NCBI RefSeq assembly: GCF_003428875.1
Contig: NZ_QQRS01000003.1
Location: forward strand, 1 to 64,000
DNA: 64,000 bases
Source: Planomicrobium okeanokoites
GTDB lineage: Bacteria > Bacillota > Bacilli > Bacillales_A > Planococcaceae
Direction of reading: 5' to 3'
The stretch's first letter is position 1, and each line of letters starts with the position of its first letter. This document shows, piece by piece, positions 1 to 11,436 of the stretch. Both the position numbers and the translations under genes were made by a program. The notes under the pieces are model-generated. The model did not search any database, was not told where the DNA came from, and saw only the letters and a list, made by a program, of their open reading frames with translations.

Positions 1-3
1 TTT

Positions 4-2936
<2,933 letters not shown>

Positions 2937-3020
2937 ATTACTTTTATGGATTGCTTCACTTTCATCTTTCAATGTCCGTTGTATCCAGTTTTGAGGGCGC
3001 AAGCACTCAAAAAAACCAGT

Positions 3021-3137
3021 CCAGTGACGATGGCAAAGAGGCCACACCCGTTCCCATCCCGAACACGGCAGTTAAGCTCTTTTGCGCCGATGGTAGTTGG
3101 GGGATCTCCCCCTGTGAGAGTAGGACGTCGCTGGTCT
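3021..3137 (+). rRNA. rrf: 5S ribosomal RNA
   Basis: A 5S rRNA of about 117 nt recognisable from CACACCCGTTCCCATCCCG, the GTTAAGCTC block, GCGCCGATGGTAGT and the 3' part CTGTGAGAGTAGGACG. The ends are set by comparison with the Bacillus 5S layout and may be off by a few bases. It lies about 85 nt after the 23S gene and 12 nt before tRNA-Asp, so the three form the distal end of one rRNA operon. Confidence 0.96.
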
Positions 3138-3149
3138 GATTTTTTTTAT

Positions 3150-3222
3150 GGTCCCGTGGTGTAGCGGTTAACATGCCTGCCTGTCACGCAGGAGATCGCC
3201 GGTTCGATCCCGGTCGGGACCG
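3150..3222 (+). tRNA. tRNA-Asp (anticodon GTC)
   Basis: A 73-nt cloverleaf. The acceptor arm GGTCCCG pairs with CGGGACC, the anticodon loop CTGTCAC carries GTC, the T arm has GGTTCGATCC, and the discriminator base is G. CCA is not encoded and must be added after transcription. It is the only tRNA attached to this rRNA operon inside the window and is followed directly by a terminator. Confidence 0.97.
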
Positions 3223-3229
3223 TCTTATG

Positions 3230-3264
3230 ATAAACACAGCCAAGCCGCTGTGTTTATTTTTTTT
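3230..3264 (+). terminator. Terminator of the rRNA/tRNA operon
   Basis: Perfect 11-bp inverted repeat ATAAACACAGC / GCTGTGTTTAT with a 6-nt loop, running into eight T residues. Its place directly behind tRNA-Asp fits the end of the rRNA operon. Confidence 0.9.
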
Positions 3265-3336
3265 GCCTAAAAGCATTAATTTCATGTGAGCTCTAAGAAT
3301 GAATTTTATCCAGCCGCAAGCCGCGGATAATATATT

Positions 3337-3365
3337 TTGATTTACCGCGATATCTTCGCTAAACT
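3337..3365 (+). promoter_or_regulatory. Possible sigma-A promoter of the tsaE operon
   Basis: TTGATT and TAAACT are separated by 17 bp, about 25 bp before the ribosome binding site of tsaE. Both boxes match 4 of 6 or better. The position behind the rRNA terminator fits, but there is no other support. Confidence 0.35.
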
Positions 3366-3394
3366 ATGTTAAGACTCAATAGAGGTGACAAAGA

Positions 3395-3847
3395 ATGACT
3401 TATACTATAGAAGTGAATTCTCCGGAAGAAACAGAAGCGTTTGCAATAAAACTGGCTGAAAAATTGGAGCCTGGCGATATACTGACACTTGAAGGCGGTC
3501 TGGGCGCCGGCAAAACGACGTTCACCAAAGGATTGGCGAAAGGCCTCGGAATAAAAAAGATGGTCAACAGTCCGACGTTCACCATTTTGAAACAGTATTC
3601 AGGCAATCTGGAACTGAACCATTTCGATGTCTACCGTCTTGAACACAGTGATGAAGACATCGGCTTTGATGAATTATTCGCCAGTGAAGCGGTTTCTGTT
3701 GTCGAATGGGCGCAATTTATAGAAGAATATTTACCTAGTGAACGTCTGGAAATCACGATAGAGCGTCTGTCGGAAGAAAGCCGTTCTATACGATTACAGG
3801 CGGTTGGACACCGATATGAAACTCTTTGCAAGGAGCTTATGCCATGA
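3395..3847 (+). CDS. tsaE: TsaE, ATPase of the tRNA threonylcarbamoyladenosine (t6A) system
   Basis: TsaE is the P-loop ATPase that works with TsaB and TsaD to put threonylcarbamoyl on A37 of ANN-decoding tRNAs. The 150-residue protein has the family length, a Walker A motif GAGKTT at about residues 37-42 and the NSPTF motif just after it. The ATG follows GAGGTGAC at good spacing. It opens the four-gene run tsaE-tsaB-rimI-tsaD; its stop overlaps the tsaB start by 4 bases, suggesting translational coupling. Identity is secure from motifs, length and neighbours. Confidence 0.95.
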   Translation: MTYTIEVNSPEETEAFAIKLAEKLEPGDILTLEGGLGAGKTTFTKGLAKGLGIKKMVNSPTFTILKQYSGNLELNHFDVYRLEHSDEDIGFDELFASEAVSVVEWAQFIEEYLPSERLEITIERLSEESRSIRLQAVGHRYETLCKELMP

Positions 3848-4539
3848 TTTACTTGGGTATTGACACATCAAATTCGCCATTAAGTATTGCGTTGGCGAAA
3901 GATGATACCATTCTAATAGAAGAAACATCGAATCTCAAAATAAATCATTCGTTAACTGCCATGCCTGCCGTAGAGGAGTTGATGGCAAAAGCGAAAGTGA
4001 GCCCGGCACAATTGACTCATATTGCTGTTGCGGAAGGTCCGGGATCCTACACTGGCGTGCGTATCGGGCTAACAATCGCCAAAACTTTGGCTTGGTCGTT
4101 AAAGATTCCATTGCATATGGTCTCGAGTTTAAAAGTGCTCGCTGCCAATGGCCAATCCTTTAATGGCCTTATTTGCCCATTGATGGATGCACGAAGAGGC
4201 ACTGCCTTTATGGGGGCTTACGATGGGGAAAGCTTAGAGTCGCTTATTCCTGATCAGCACAGTGATGTACGGGAGTTCCTTCTGCAATTAAAAGAAACAG
4301 GACGGCCTGTTTTATTCGTTGGGACGGATATTGAACTCCATAAGGAAGCGATTAAAGAGATTTTAGGCAGCCAGGCGGTTTTTGCAGCATTACAGAACCG
4401 CTTGCCTCGTGCTTCGAATTTAATCATGCTGGCGAAACAATCGGCTGAGCAGGATGTGCATCATGCAGTACCTGAATATCGCAGGATTACTGAGGCAGAA
4501 GCGAATTATAACAAAGCGCAAGGCGGCGGGGAATCATGA
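3844..4539 (+). CDS. tsaB: TsaB, t6A biosynthesis scaffold protein
   Basis: TsaB is the non-catalytic ASKHA-fold partner of TsaD in t6A synthesis. The N-terminus has the phosphate-1-like segment MIYLGIDTS, and the characteristic GPGSYTGVRIG follows at residues 65-75. I chose the ATG at 3844, overlapping the tsaE stop as ATGA, because MIYLGIDTS is the usual family start. An in-frame ATG 18 bases upstream would sit in the tsaE end and leave no room for the AAGGAG site at 3829-3834. It gives 231 residues, normal for the family. The gene again overlaps the next (rimI) by 4 bases. Confidence 0.94.
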   Translation: MIYLGIDTSNSPLSIALAKDDTILIEETSNLKINHSLTAMPAVEELMAKAKVSPAQLTHIAVAEGPGSYTGVRIGLTIAKTLAWSLKIPLHMVSSLKVLAANGQSFNGLICPLMDARRGTAFMGAYDGESLESLIPDQHSDVREFLLQLKETGRPVLFVGTDIELHKEAIKEILGSQAVFAALQNRLPRASNLIMLAKQSAEQDVHHAVPEYRRITEAEANYNKAQGGGES

Positions 4540-4991
4540 ATGATGAAGTGAATTTCCGTAAAATGACTGTCGATGATGTAGATGCGGTATTTGATATTGA
4601 GCAATCATCCTTTTCTTTACCGTGGACGAAAGAAGCATTCCATTACGAAATGATGGAAAACAGGCATGCTTATTATGTTTTGGCTGAAACAGAGGATGGA
4701 ATCGTCGGTTTTTGCGGATTATGGATTGTCATGGATGAATGCCATGTCACCAATATCGCCATTCGGCCCGAACAACGCGGCAAGAAATTGGGGGAGAAAC
4801 TCATGGTTGCAGCGATGGAAACGGCGAAGGCAAATGGAGCAAAAGCGATGACGCTTGAAGCGAGAGTCAGCAATACTATTGCACGAAATCTTTATGAGAA
4901 ACTTGGATTTAAAAATGGAGGCATTCGTAAGAGTTATTACTCGGATAATTTCGAAGATGCCATAGTAATGTGGGTGAATTTTGATGAATGA
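4536..4991 (+). CDS. rimI: RimI-type ribosomal protein alanine N-acetyltransferase
   Basis: A 151-residue GNAT acetyltransferase. Motif A, which binds acetyl-CoA pyrophosphate, is visible as Q80-R81-G82-x-x-L85-G86, and the C-terminal NLYEKLGF segment is typical of RimI. Members acetylate N-termini of ribosomal protein S18 or other proteins; the exact substrate here is inferred from the family. Placement between tsaB and tsaD is the standard Bacillales order. It overlaps tsaB by 4 bases and tsaD by 8, so the set is almost certainly one transcript. Confidence 0.92.
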   Translation: MNDEVNFRKMTVDDVDAVFDIEQSSFSLPWTKEAFHYEMMENRHAYYVLAETEDGIVGFCGLWIVMDECHVTNIAIRPEQRGKKLGEKLMVAAMETAKANGAKAMTLEARVSNTIARNLYEKLGFKNGGIRKSYYSDNFEDAIVMWVNFDE

Positions 4992-6003
4992 GGATATTTA
5001 CGTATTGGGAATAGAGACGAGTTGTGATGAAACCGCAGCGTCTGTAATAAAAAACGGTACTGAAATCATCTCGAATGTTGTGGCTTCACAGATTGAAAGC
5101 CATAAGCGTTTTGGCGGAGTCGTACCGGAAATCGCATCAAGGCATCATGTCGAACAGATTACACTGGTGATAGAAGAAGCGTTGCAGCAGGTAGACATGG
5201 CTCCTGCTGAGTTGAGTGCTGTAGCGGTAACAGAGGGACCAGGGTTAGTCGGAGCCTTATTGATCGGTGTAAATGCTGCGAAAGCTTTTGCTTTTGCCCA
5301 TCAATTGCCGATTATCGGCGTCCATCACATAGCAGGCCATATCTATGCGAACCGGCTAGCGCAGGAGATGGAATTTCCATTGCTTGCTTTGGTAATTTCG
5401 GGTGGCCACACAGAATTGGTCTATATGAAGGAACACGGTCATTTCGAGGTTATTGGGGAGACCCGTGACGACGCAGCAGGGGAAGCGTACGACAAAGTCG
5501 CGCGTACGTTGAATTTGCCGTATCCGGGCGGACCTCATATTGACAGATTGGCGCATGAAAGCATTAATCCAGTCGATTTTCCACGCGTCTGGCTGGAAGA
5601 AGGCACCTATGATTTCAGTTTCAGCGGTTTGAAATCTTCGGTGTTGAACTTTATGCACAATTCGGCGCAACGCGGTGAACAGGTGAAGCCTGAAGATGTT
5701 GCTGCCGGTTTCCAGAACAGTGTAGTCGAAGTGGTAACGTCCAAAACCTTGCGGGCTGCGGAACAATTCAAGGTGCGCCAAGTAATTGCGGCAGGGGGAG
5801 TAGCGGCCAATAAAGGCTTGCGTGCTTCACTGGAAAGAGAATTCGCAGAAAAAGGGGTTCCTTTCTTTATCCCGCCTTTGAAACTATGTACGGATAACGC
5901 AGCAATGATTGCAGCCGCTGGCACAGTGATGTTCGAAAAAGGCATTCGCGGTAATATGGCTATGAATGGCCGGCCAGGAATGGAAATGGACTCCTGGATT
6001 TGA
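4984..6003 (+). CDS. tsaD: TsaD, tRNA N6-adenosine threonylcarbamoyltransferase
   Basis: TsaD transfers the threonylcarbamoyl group from TC-AMP to tRNA A37. The protein (339 residues from the ATG at 4984) starts with [13 protein letters not shown], carries the metal-binding HHIAGH at residues 114-119 and ends with the CTDNAAMIA nucleotide-binding segment. An in-frame TTG three bases upstream is less likely than this ATG. The gene closes the tsaE-tsaB-rimI-tsaD run and is followed by a terminator and a DnaA-box cluster. Its B. subtilis counterpart has been called gcp or ydiE. Confidence 0.95.
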   Translation: MNEDIYVLGIETSCDETAASVIKNGTEIISNVVASQIESHKRFGGVVPEIASRHHVEQITLVIEEALQQVDMAPAELSAVAVTEGPGLVGALLIGVNAAKAFAFAHQLPIIGVHHIAGHIYANRLAQEMEFPLLALVISGGHTELVYMKEHGHFEVIGETRDDAAGEAYDKVARTLNLPYPGGPHIDRLAHESINPVDFPRVWLEEGTYDFSFSGLKSSVLNFMHNSAQRGEQVKPEDVAAGFQNSVVEVVTSKTLRAAEQFKVRQVIAAGGVAANKGLRASLEREFAEKGVPFFIPPLKLCTDNAAMIAAAGTVMFEKGIRGNMAMNGRPGMEMDSWI

Positions 6004-6024
6004 ATTGTTAATAAATAAATGCGA

Positions 6025-6063
6025 AAAAAGCTCTTTATCCACACAACGGAGGAAGAGCTTTTT
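6025..6063 (+). terminator. Terminator after tsaD
   Basis: Inverted repeat AAAAAGCTCTT / AAGAGCTTTTT with a 17-nt loop and a T run. The loop contains a perfect TTATCCACA DnaA box, so the hairpin also forms the left edge of the DnaA-box cluster. Confidence 0.85.
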
Positions 6064-6311
6064 CTATTTGTGCATAAGTAAGCTGCAAATGGGACATTTA
6101 ATGAAAAAATGCGAAAATTCCATGGACTTATCCACTGTTTATAAACAAATCACTCGAATTCTGTCAATAGAGAACATTTGTACTTATGCACAAATTGTTA
6201 GTAAGCTGTTTGTAAGTCGAGAATAACTTGGTGATTTCCTATATCTTGTGTACCATATCGTAATATAATATGTGGATAACATTTTTGTTTATTGTGGATA
6301 ATGTGCATAAC
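6035..6311. promoter_or_regulatory. Cluster of seven DnaA-box matches (TTATNCACA)
   Basis: The 430-bp gap between tsaD and the ABC-F gene carries no gene. It holds DnaA-box matches at 6035-6043 (TTATCCACA), 6069-6077 (reverse, TGTGCATAA), 6128-6136 (TTATCCACT, one mismatch), 6184-6192 (TTATGCACA), 6271-6279 and 6293-6301 (reverse, TGTGGATAA) and 6303-6311 (reverse, TGTGCATAA). Six fit the TTATNCACA consensus exactly. From memory, B. subtilis has DnaA-box clusters that bind DnaA away from oriC and delay initiation, and one of them lies beside gcp (tsaD). This would be the counterpart. There is no dnaA gene or AT-rich unwinding block here, so I do not read it as the origin. Confidence 0.75.
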
Positions 6312-6404
6312 ACTGTTGATAGCTGATTTAAAAGGAGAAGTGTTGTGCACAACTTTGTGGAAATAAATATTTTACTAAAAGGTATTGACCAAGATATGGA
6401 CATA

Positions 6405-6431
6405 TAAAAACCGTATACAAAAGTATACGGT
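6405..6431 (-). terminator. Terminator of the ABC-F gene
   Basis: On the minus strand ACCGTATAC / GTATACGGT forms a perfect 9-bp stem with a 4-nt loop, followed by a T run. It begins 2 bases after the ABC-F stop codon. Confidence 0.88.
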
Positions 6432-6433
6432 CA

Positions 6434-8374
6434 TTAACTCATTTGTTCAAGTTTCTCCTGCAGTTCAAGCCATAGGGCCATTGTTTCTTCATGCTGGCCT
6501 TTCAGTTCCTCCAATTGCTGCTGAAGAGGCAGCAGGCGTTCGTGATCCTGGAAGATTTCAGGATCGGTAAATTGCTCTTCTGTTTCTGCGATCTGGAGGT
6601 CCAGTTTTTCCATAGCCTGTTCGACTTCTTCAAGCTGGCGCGTCAATTGGCGTTCCAGCTTTTTTGCTTCCTTATCAATTTGCGAGGTGGAGGCGACAGG
6701 TTCCGGTTTATTGATGACAGAAGGGTTTTCGGCTTCTTCCAATGCTTTCAATTCTTCCGTTTCCAGCTTTTTCTCCACATAATAATCGTAATCACCGAGG
6801 TATTCGGTCGTGCCTTCTTGCATCAATTCGACCACTTTTGTGGAAATGCGGTTCATGAAATAACGGTCGTGGGAAACGAAAAGGATGGTGCCGGGATAGT
6901 CGAGCAACGCATTTTCAAGAACTTCCTTGCTGTCGAGGTCCAAGTGGTTGGTCGGTTCATCGAGCAGTAATACATTCGCTTTTTGCATCATCAGTTTCGC
7001 GAGGGCCACTCGCGCTTTTTCGCCACCGGAAAGGGAAGAGACAGGTTTCAGCACGTCGTCGCCTGAGAACAGGAAGCGGCCAAGGATGCCGCGGATGTCC
7101 TTCTCATTGACCATCGGATAGTCGTCCCATAACTCGTTTAATACCAGTTTATTGCCTTTCAGGTTTGCCTGTTCCTGGTCGTAATAGCCGAATTGGATGC
7201 CGGTGCCGTAATGGATATCGCCATTAAGCGGCGGTATCTCCTTCATGATCGTTTTCAGCAGCGTCGATTTGCCGACGCCATTCGGGCCGACAAGAGCCAG
7301 GCTTTCCTGGCGGTACAGCTTCAAATGGATGTTTTCGGAGACAGGTTTGCCGCTGTAGCCGATTTTCAGATCCCGTACATTGAGTACATCATTGCCGCTT
7401 TGTTTGGCGATCGTGAAACCGAAGCGGGCTGATTTTTCATTGCCGTCAGGCGCTTCCATCCAATCGGTCTTTTCAAGCACACGGCGGCGGCTCTGCGCCA
7501 TTTTCGTCGTCGACGCGCGGACCAGGTTGCGTGCGACATAATCTTCGAGCTTCGCTTTCTCGCTTTGCTGCTTTTCGAATTGCTTCTGGTCCAGCTCGTA
7601 CTGTTTCGCTTTTTCGTCAAGATAACGGCTGTAGTTGCCGGTGAATTTCCGGACTTGGTGGCGCGACACTTCATAGACGGTGTTGACGACCTGGTCGAGG
7701 AAGTAGCGGTCATGGGAAACGACCAAAATCGCGCCCGGGTAGTTCTTCAAATAATTCTCCAGCCAGCTCAGCGTTTCAATGTCCAGGTGGTTGGTCGGCT
7801 CATCGAGGATCAACAGCTGAGGCTTGGTCAGCAGATGTTTGGCGAGCATCAGGCGTGTTTTCTGGCCGCCTGACAATGAAACCACTTTCTTGCTGTAATC
7901 ATCGGGATAGAATTTCATGCCGTGCAGGATGGCCCGGGTATCGGCTTCGTATTGATAGCCGCCGGCATCTTTGAAAGCATGCTGCAAGGCATCGTATTCC
8001 TGCATCACTTTCTCGTTCATTTCCTGATTGTTGTAGACGGCAGGGTCGGCCATCTGTTCCTCCAGACGGCGCAATTGATTTTCCTGCTCACGGAAACCGC
8101 TGAATATGGTCATCATTTCGTCCCAGATGGTCATATCTGATTCGAGTTTCGACTGCTGTTCGAGATAGCCGACAGTCAGCCCCTTTGGCATGATGATTTC
8201 GCCGCTGTCATACGATATTTCCCCGGAAATAATTTTCAGCAGCGTCGATTTGCCGGCGCCGTTTCGCCCGACAAGAGCGACCCGGTCCCTATGCTGGACT
8301 TCTAATTTAACGCCGGAGAGAATTTCCTCTGCTCCGAACGATTTATGGATTTGGTTTACTTGTAATACGATCAT
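6434..8374 (-). CDS. ABC-F family ATPase (YdiF-like)
   Basis: ABC-F proteins have two ABC domains and no membrane part; they act on the ribosome as translation factors or in antibiotic protection. The 646-residue protein shows Walker A GRNGAGKST at 36-44, signature LSGGQK near 167-172 and DEPTNHLD at 191-198. After a charged linker of about 80 residues there is a second Walker A, GPNGVGKST, at 363-371 and a second DEPTNHLD. Past about residue 540 the sequence is rich in E, Q and L, suggesting a coiled-coil tail. There are no transmembrane segments. Position after tsaD matches YdiF of B. subtilis. A housekeeping ribosome role is more likely than specific resistance, but the substrate state is unknown. 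Confidence 0.92.
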   Translation of the reverse strand: MIVLQVNQIHKSFGAEEILSGVKLEVQHRDRVALVGRNGAGKSTLLKIISGEISYDSGEIIMPKGLTVGYLEQQSKLESDMTIWDEMMTIFSGFREQENQLRRLEEQMADPAVYNNQEMNEKVMQEYDALQHAFKDAGGYQYEADTRAILHGMKFYPDDYSKKVVSLSGGQKTRLMLAKHLLTKPQLLILDEPTNHLDIETLSWLENYLKNYPGAILVVSHDRYFLDQVVNTVYEVSRHQVRKFTGNYSRYLDEKAKQYELDQKQFEKQQSEKAKLEDYVARNLVRASTTKMAQSRRRVLEKTDWMEAPDGNEKSARFGFTIAKQSGNDVLNVRDLKIGYSGKPVSENIHLKLYRQESLALVGPNGVGKSTLLKTIMKEIPPLNGDIHYGTGIQFGYYDQEQANLKGNKLVLNELWDDYPMVNEKDIRGILGRFLFSGDDVLKPVSSLSGGEKARVALAKLMMQKANVLLLDEPTNHLDLDSKEVLENALLDYPGTILFVSHDRYFMNRISTKVVELMQEGTTEYLGDYDYYVEKKLETEELKALEEAENPSVINKPEPVASTSQIDKEAKKLERQLTRQLEEVEQAMEKLDLQIAETEEQFTDPEIFQDHERLLPLQQQLEELKGQHEETMALWLELQEKLEQMS

Positions 8375-8503
8375 TTTGGGTCACCTCTATTCTTTCTAAG
8401 TGTAGCCGATAGAAGCGGGCTTCGCAATCGGCCGGACCTTTACATATCGGGCCGCCTAATGTAAGATAAAGGCGATTTGACAAGACCCAGGAGGTAACAT
8501 TGC

Positions 8504-9139
8504 ATGTTACAGGAACCATCATCCAAAATTCCGCAAGCCACTACCAAAAGGCTTCCGCTTTATTATCGTTTCCTTCAGAATTTCGCCAATGCCGGACAGA
8601 AGAGGATCTCATCACAGGAATTGAGCGAAGCGATGAAAATAGATTCGGCAACCATCAGACGGGATTTTTCCCAGCTCGGCGCTCTCGGCAAGAAAGGCTA
8701 TGGCTATGATGTCCAGGAGCTGCTCGAGTTTTTCCGCAAGACGCTGGACCAGGACGAAGCGACGAACGTTGCGCTGATTGGTGTCGGCAGCCTCGGGAAC
8801 GCATTTCTGAAATACAATTTCCACCGCAATCACAATACGAAAATCATCCTTGCCTTCGACTCGAACAGCCCGCGTGAAGGTGAAAAAATCAGCGGCATCG
8901 ATACCTATCATCCGGATATGATCGAAGAAAAGATTAAGGAATATGGCGTAGAAGTGGTCATTTTGACAGTGCCGTCGCGCTCTGCCCAGGAAGTCACCGA
9001 TCGGCTGGCTGCCACAAACATCAAAGGGATTTTGAACTTTACACCCGTGCGCATCGCCGTTCCTGAGCACATCCATGTGCAGACCATCGATTTGTCAGTC
9101 GAACTGCAGACGCTGATCTATCTGATCAAGCAAACATGA
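8504..9139 (+). CDS. rex: Redox-sensing transcriptional repressor Rex
   Basis: Rex represses fermentation and respiration genes and is released from DNA when NADH rises. The 211-residue protein has an N-terminal winged helix (about 10-80, with the [11 protein letters not shown] recognition segment at 49-59) and a Rossmann domain with GVGSLG at 93-98. The C-terminal helix that swaps between subunits is present. The ATG lies 7 bases after AGGAGGTAAC. It is encoded just before tatA-tatC, as in B. subtilis, where moaC intervenes upstream; that gene is absent here. Confidence 0.95.
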   Translation: MLQEPSSKIPQATTKRLPLYYRFLQNFANAGQKRISSQELSEAMKIDSATIRRDFSQLGALGKKGYGYDVQELLEFFRKTLDQDEATNVALIGVGSLGNAFLKYNFHRNHNTKIILAFDSNSPREGEKISGIDTYHPDMIEEKIKEYGVEVVILTVPSRSAQEVTDRLAATNIKGILNFTPVRIAVPEHIHVQTIDLSVELQTLIYLIKQT

Positions 9140-9230
9140 CTCAAAACCTTCACATTTGAACAGCCCAAGGAAATAGCCAAAGTGCATTATATGATGTAAA
9201 ATAAGACGCATACTACAGGAGGTGTCAATT

Positions 9231-9425
9231 ATGCCAGGTCCACTAAGTTTGATCGTTATTGCAGTTGTAGCATTGTTGATTTTCGGGCCGAAGAAATTGC
9301 CGGAATTGGGTAAAGCGTTCGGTTCTTCACTTCGCGAATTCAAGAATGCCACTAAAGGGCTTGTTGATGATGACGACGATGACGTTGCAACAAAGAAGAA
9401 AGAAGAGCAAAAAGAACTACGATAG
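9231..9425 (+). CDS. tatA: TatA, twin-arginine translocase pore subunit
   Basis: TatA oligomerises to let folded proteins with RR signal peptides cross the membrane. The 64-residue protein has one N-terminal transmembrane helix, the hinge [14 protein letters not shown] and an amphipathic helix, then a very acidic run of six Asp residues and a lysine/glutamate-rich tail. The ATG at 9231 is set by AGGAGGTG 7 bases upstream; an in-frame GTG inside that ribosome binding site cannot be the start. With tatC next to it, this is the minimal TatA-TatC pair of Gram-positives (TatAy-TatCy position). Confidence 0.94.
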   Translation: MPGPLSLIVIAVVALLIFGPKKLPELGKAFGSSLREFKNATKGLVDDDDDDVATKKKEEQKELR

Positions 9426-9437
9426 GATGTTAATCCG

Positions 9438-10205
9438 ATGAATGAAAAAGATATGACATTAGTTGAACATATAGGTGAATTGAGAAAACGGCTGACGATT
9501 ATAGTCGTTTTCTTTCTATTGGCCGTGATTGTCAGCTTTTTCCTTGCTCAGCCGCTGATTAACTATCTGCAGTTTACGGAGGAAGCGAAGAATCTGACAT
9601 TGAATGCCTTTAAGATTACAGATCCGCTGAAAATCTATATGCAGGTCATGATGATTCTTGCGCTTTTTATCACTTCACCCGTGATCATGTACCATTTCTG
9701 GGCATTCATCAGTCCCGGCCTGCATGACAAAGAACGGCGGGCGACATTAAGTTATATCCCGTTTTCATTGTTGCTGTTTGTCGGAGGGATCGCCTTTTCC
9801 TATTTGGTGCTGTTCCCCTATGTAATCGGCTTTATGCTGAATATATCCGACAATCTTTCCATCCAGGAAACAATCGGAATCAATGAATACTTCCAGTTCC
9901 TGTTCCAGATCACGCTGCCATTCGGCTTTATTTTCCAGCTGCCGGTGCTGATGCTGTTCCTGACCAGGCTTGGAATCATTACTCCGATGCTGATGACGAA
10001 ATACCGTAAGTATGCATATTTTATCCTTGTGGTTATCGCGGCTTTCATCACACCGCCGGATATCATTTCGCATCTCATCGTGACGCTGCCATTGATTCTG
10101 TTATATGAATTCAGTATTGTCATCGCGAAAATCGGCTACCGCAAATTTGTAAAAGCCGAACAGCAGCAGGCAATCGAAGAACAGCAAGGCCTTTCAGGGG
10201 AATAA
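9438..10205 (+). CDS. tatC: TatC, twin-arginine translocase receptor subunit
   Basis: TatC binds the twin-arginine signal peptide and recruits TatA. The 255-residue protein has six predicted membrane spans and the conserved N-terminal segment LVEHIGELRKRL (residues 8-19). Also visible are the FWAFISPGLHDKERR loop and an Asp/Pro-containing TPPDIISH motif in the late part. It starts 12 bases after tatA, so both share a transcript, and it ends before a bidirectional terminator. Confidence 0.95.
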   Translation: MNEKDMTLVEHIGELRKRLTIIVVFFLLAVIVSFFLAQPLINYLQFTEEAKNLTLNAFKITDPLKIYMQVMMILALFITSPVIMYHFWAFISPGLHDKERRATLSYIPFSLLLFVGGIAFSYLVLFPYVIGFMLNISDNLSIQETIGINEYFQFLFQITLPFGFIFQLPVLMLFLTRLGIITPMLMTKYRKYAYFILVVIAAFITPPDIISHLIVTLPLILLYEFSIVIAKIGYRKFVKAEQQQAIEEQQGLSGE

Positions 10206-10236
10206 ACGCTGAGGGGTCTTGTTTTTTATTATGTTA

Positions 10237-10267
10237 AAAGCCCGACTGCTAAGTGCAGCCGGGCTTT
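10237..10267. terminator. Bidirectional terminator between tatC and the CPBP gene
   Basis: AAAGCCCGACTGC and GCAGCCGGGCTTT form a 13-position stem with one mismatch and a 5-nt loop. A/T runs on both sides suit both converging genes. Confidence 0.85.
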
Positions 10268-10269
10268 GT

Positions 10270-11088
10270 TTATCTAAAGAAAATTTGGGTGATGAATTGA
10301 ATCTGCTCCAATTGTTCCATGCGTTCGATGAAGCGGTTGATTTTGTCCATATTCAGCTGGATGAGCATAACGTAGCCGTTCAGCAGGATATGGGCGATGA
10401 TTGGCGTCAGTATGCGTTTTGTCTTCTGGTACAGGAACGCCAGAATCAGGCCGGTCGTGAAATACAGCAGGAGATGCGTGAATTCCAAATGGACGGCTGC
10501 GAAAACGAGGGCACTGACAGCAGTAGCGATCCAGAAATTCGTTGTCTGGATCATGGAACCGAAAATGACGCGGCGGAAAACAAGTTCTTCCATAACCGGT
10601 CCGAAAAGGACGACCGCAAAAATGGCGGCTGGCACAACTTCAGCGATGCTCACCAAATTGGATGTATTTTCAGAGCCCGGGTCAATGCCGATGGCAAGTT
10701 CGATCAAGGCAGCCAACGATTGTCCGATGATCAGCAGCAGGAAACCGAAAAAACCCCATAAGATCGCCCAGCCGATACCCAATTTTTTGCCTTTCCAGAT
10801 ATCGAAGAACTTCTTATCACGGAAAACGACGATGAGGGCAATAGCAAAACCGATGCCCATAGCCAGGAAAATCAGCCAGCCCGAAGTTGCCGCCTGGGCA
10901 GTATCAGGTTCCATCCCTTGGCCGATGAAGTAATCATAAGTGGAGTTGATGAACAGGACAGGAGATAATTGGATAGCGATGAAAATCAGCAGCACATACA
11001 ATGAAGTCTTTTTAGTTTTCTTCCCTTTTGTTTTCGTGCCGGAATTTTTGAAGAATGTATCTATCAAAGGATTTTTCTTGTTGGCCAT
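10270..11088 (-). CDS. CPBP-family intramembrane glutamic protease (YdiL-like)
   Basis: CPBP (Abi, Rce1-like) proteins are multi-span membrane proteases. The motif set is complete: E167-E168-x-x-x-R172, F197-x-x-x-H201-type FAAVH with H200, and H233 in AHILLNG. About eight hydrophobic spans follow a basic N-terminus (residues 15-30 are rich in Lys and Thr). I chose the ATG at 11088 (272 residues), preceded by AAAGGA, because the longer frame adds 22 residues with no family character. It lies between tatC and groES, where B. subtilis has ydiL. Substrate unknown. Confidence 0.85.
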   Translation of the reverse strand: MANKKNPLIDTFFKNSGTKTKGKKTKKTSLYVLLIFIAIQLSPVLFINSTYDYFIGQGMEPDTAQAATSGWLIFLAMGIGFAIALIVVFRDKKFFDIWKGKKLGIGWAILWGFFGFLLLIIGQSLAALIELAIGIDPGSENTSNLVSIAEVVPAAIFAVVLFGPVMEELVFRRVIFGSMIQTTNFWIATAVSALVFAAVHLEFTHLLLYFTTGLILAFLYQKTKRILTPIIAHILLNGYVMLIQLNMDKINRFIERMEQLEQIQFITQIFFR

Positions 11089-11159
11089 GTATGCATAATT
11101 CCTTTCGTTTGCAGATCTCTCTTCTATTGTAGTGGTTTCAAAAAAATACCACAAATAAA

Positions 11160-11310
11160 TAACGAAAAGCGGAAGCGAGAGATGGCCCGGGTTCTTAAGG
11201 CCATCTCTTGCGACGAAGCAGCGCAGCGATGCAGGAGCAGCATTTTCGCCGTATAGCTGAGTTGGCTTACGACTCGAGGAGTTGGCCGCTGGAGTCTAGA
11301 CAAATTTTCT
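11160..11310. repeat. Structured, non-coding GC-rich block upstream of groES
   Basis: Between the divergent CPBP and groES genes lies a block unlike the AT-rich DNA around it. Its strongest structure is a 13-position hairpin (11175-11187 with 11199-11211, core AGAGATGGCC / GGCCATCTCT) followed by short GC-rich segments up to the CTGGAGTCTAG at about 11290. It has no coding character and no convincing ribosome binding site. It resembles dispersed palindromic elements; copies elsewhere in the window are not obvious, so mobility is only a guess. Confidence 0.4.
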
Positions 11311-11334
11311 TTCAAAAAGTACTAACCTTCCCGC

Positions 11335-11363
11335 TTGCAAATATTCTTTGTTTTTATTAAACT
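11335..11363 (+). promoter_or_regulatory. Sigma-A promoter of groESL
   Basis: TTGCAA and TAAACT are separated by 17 bp and placed so that the CIRCE operator begins about 11 bp after the -10 box, covering the transcription start. This is the standard layout for HrcA-controlled groESL. Confidence 0.75.
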
Positions 11364-11373
11364 TGAAAATGGG

Positions 11374-11400
11374 TTAGCACTCGAAGAGTGAGAGTGCTAA
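11374..11400 (+). promoter_or_regulatory. CIRCE operator (HrcA binding site)
   Basis: Perfect CIRCE: TTAGCACTC, a 9-bp spacer, then GAGTGCTAA. HrcA bound here represses groESL until heat shock occupies GroEL, which is needed to keep HrcA active. The hrcA gene is not in the window. Confidence 0.97.
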
Positions 11401-11436
11401 TAATTGCATTTACTTATTCAGAGGAGGGTGTTTCAA

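Noticed and set aside
6035..6311. Chromosome origin (oriC)
   Set aside because: No dnaA, dnaN or gidA genes nearby and no defined unwinding element; an accessory DnaA-binding cluster fits better.
7366..7713. 115-codon frame inside the ABC-F gene, same strand, other frame
   Set aside because: Ser/Arg/Lys-rich out-of-frame reading of the linker region; no independent start.
10219..10761. 180-codon plus-strand frame opposite the CPBP protease gene
   Set aside because: It is the mirror of a gene with clear catalytic motifs, starts inside the terminator, and its sequence is the low-complexity type produced by antisense of a membrane protein.
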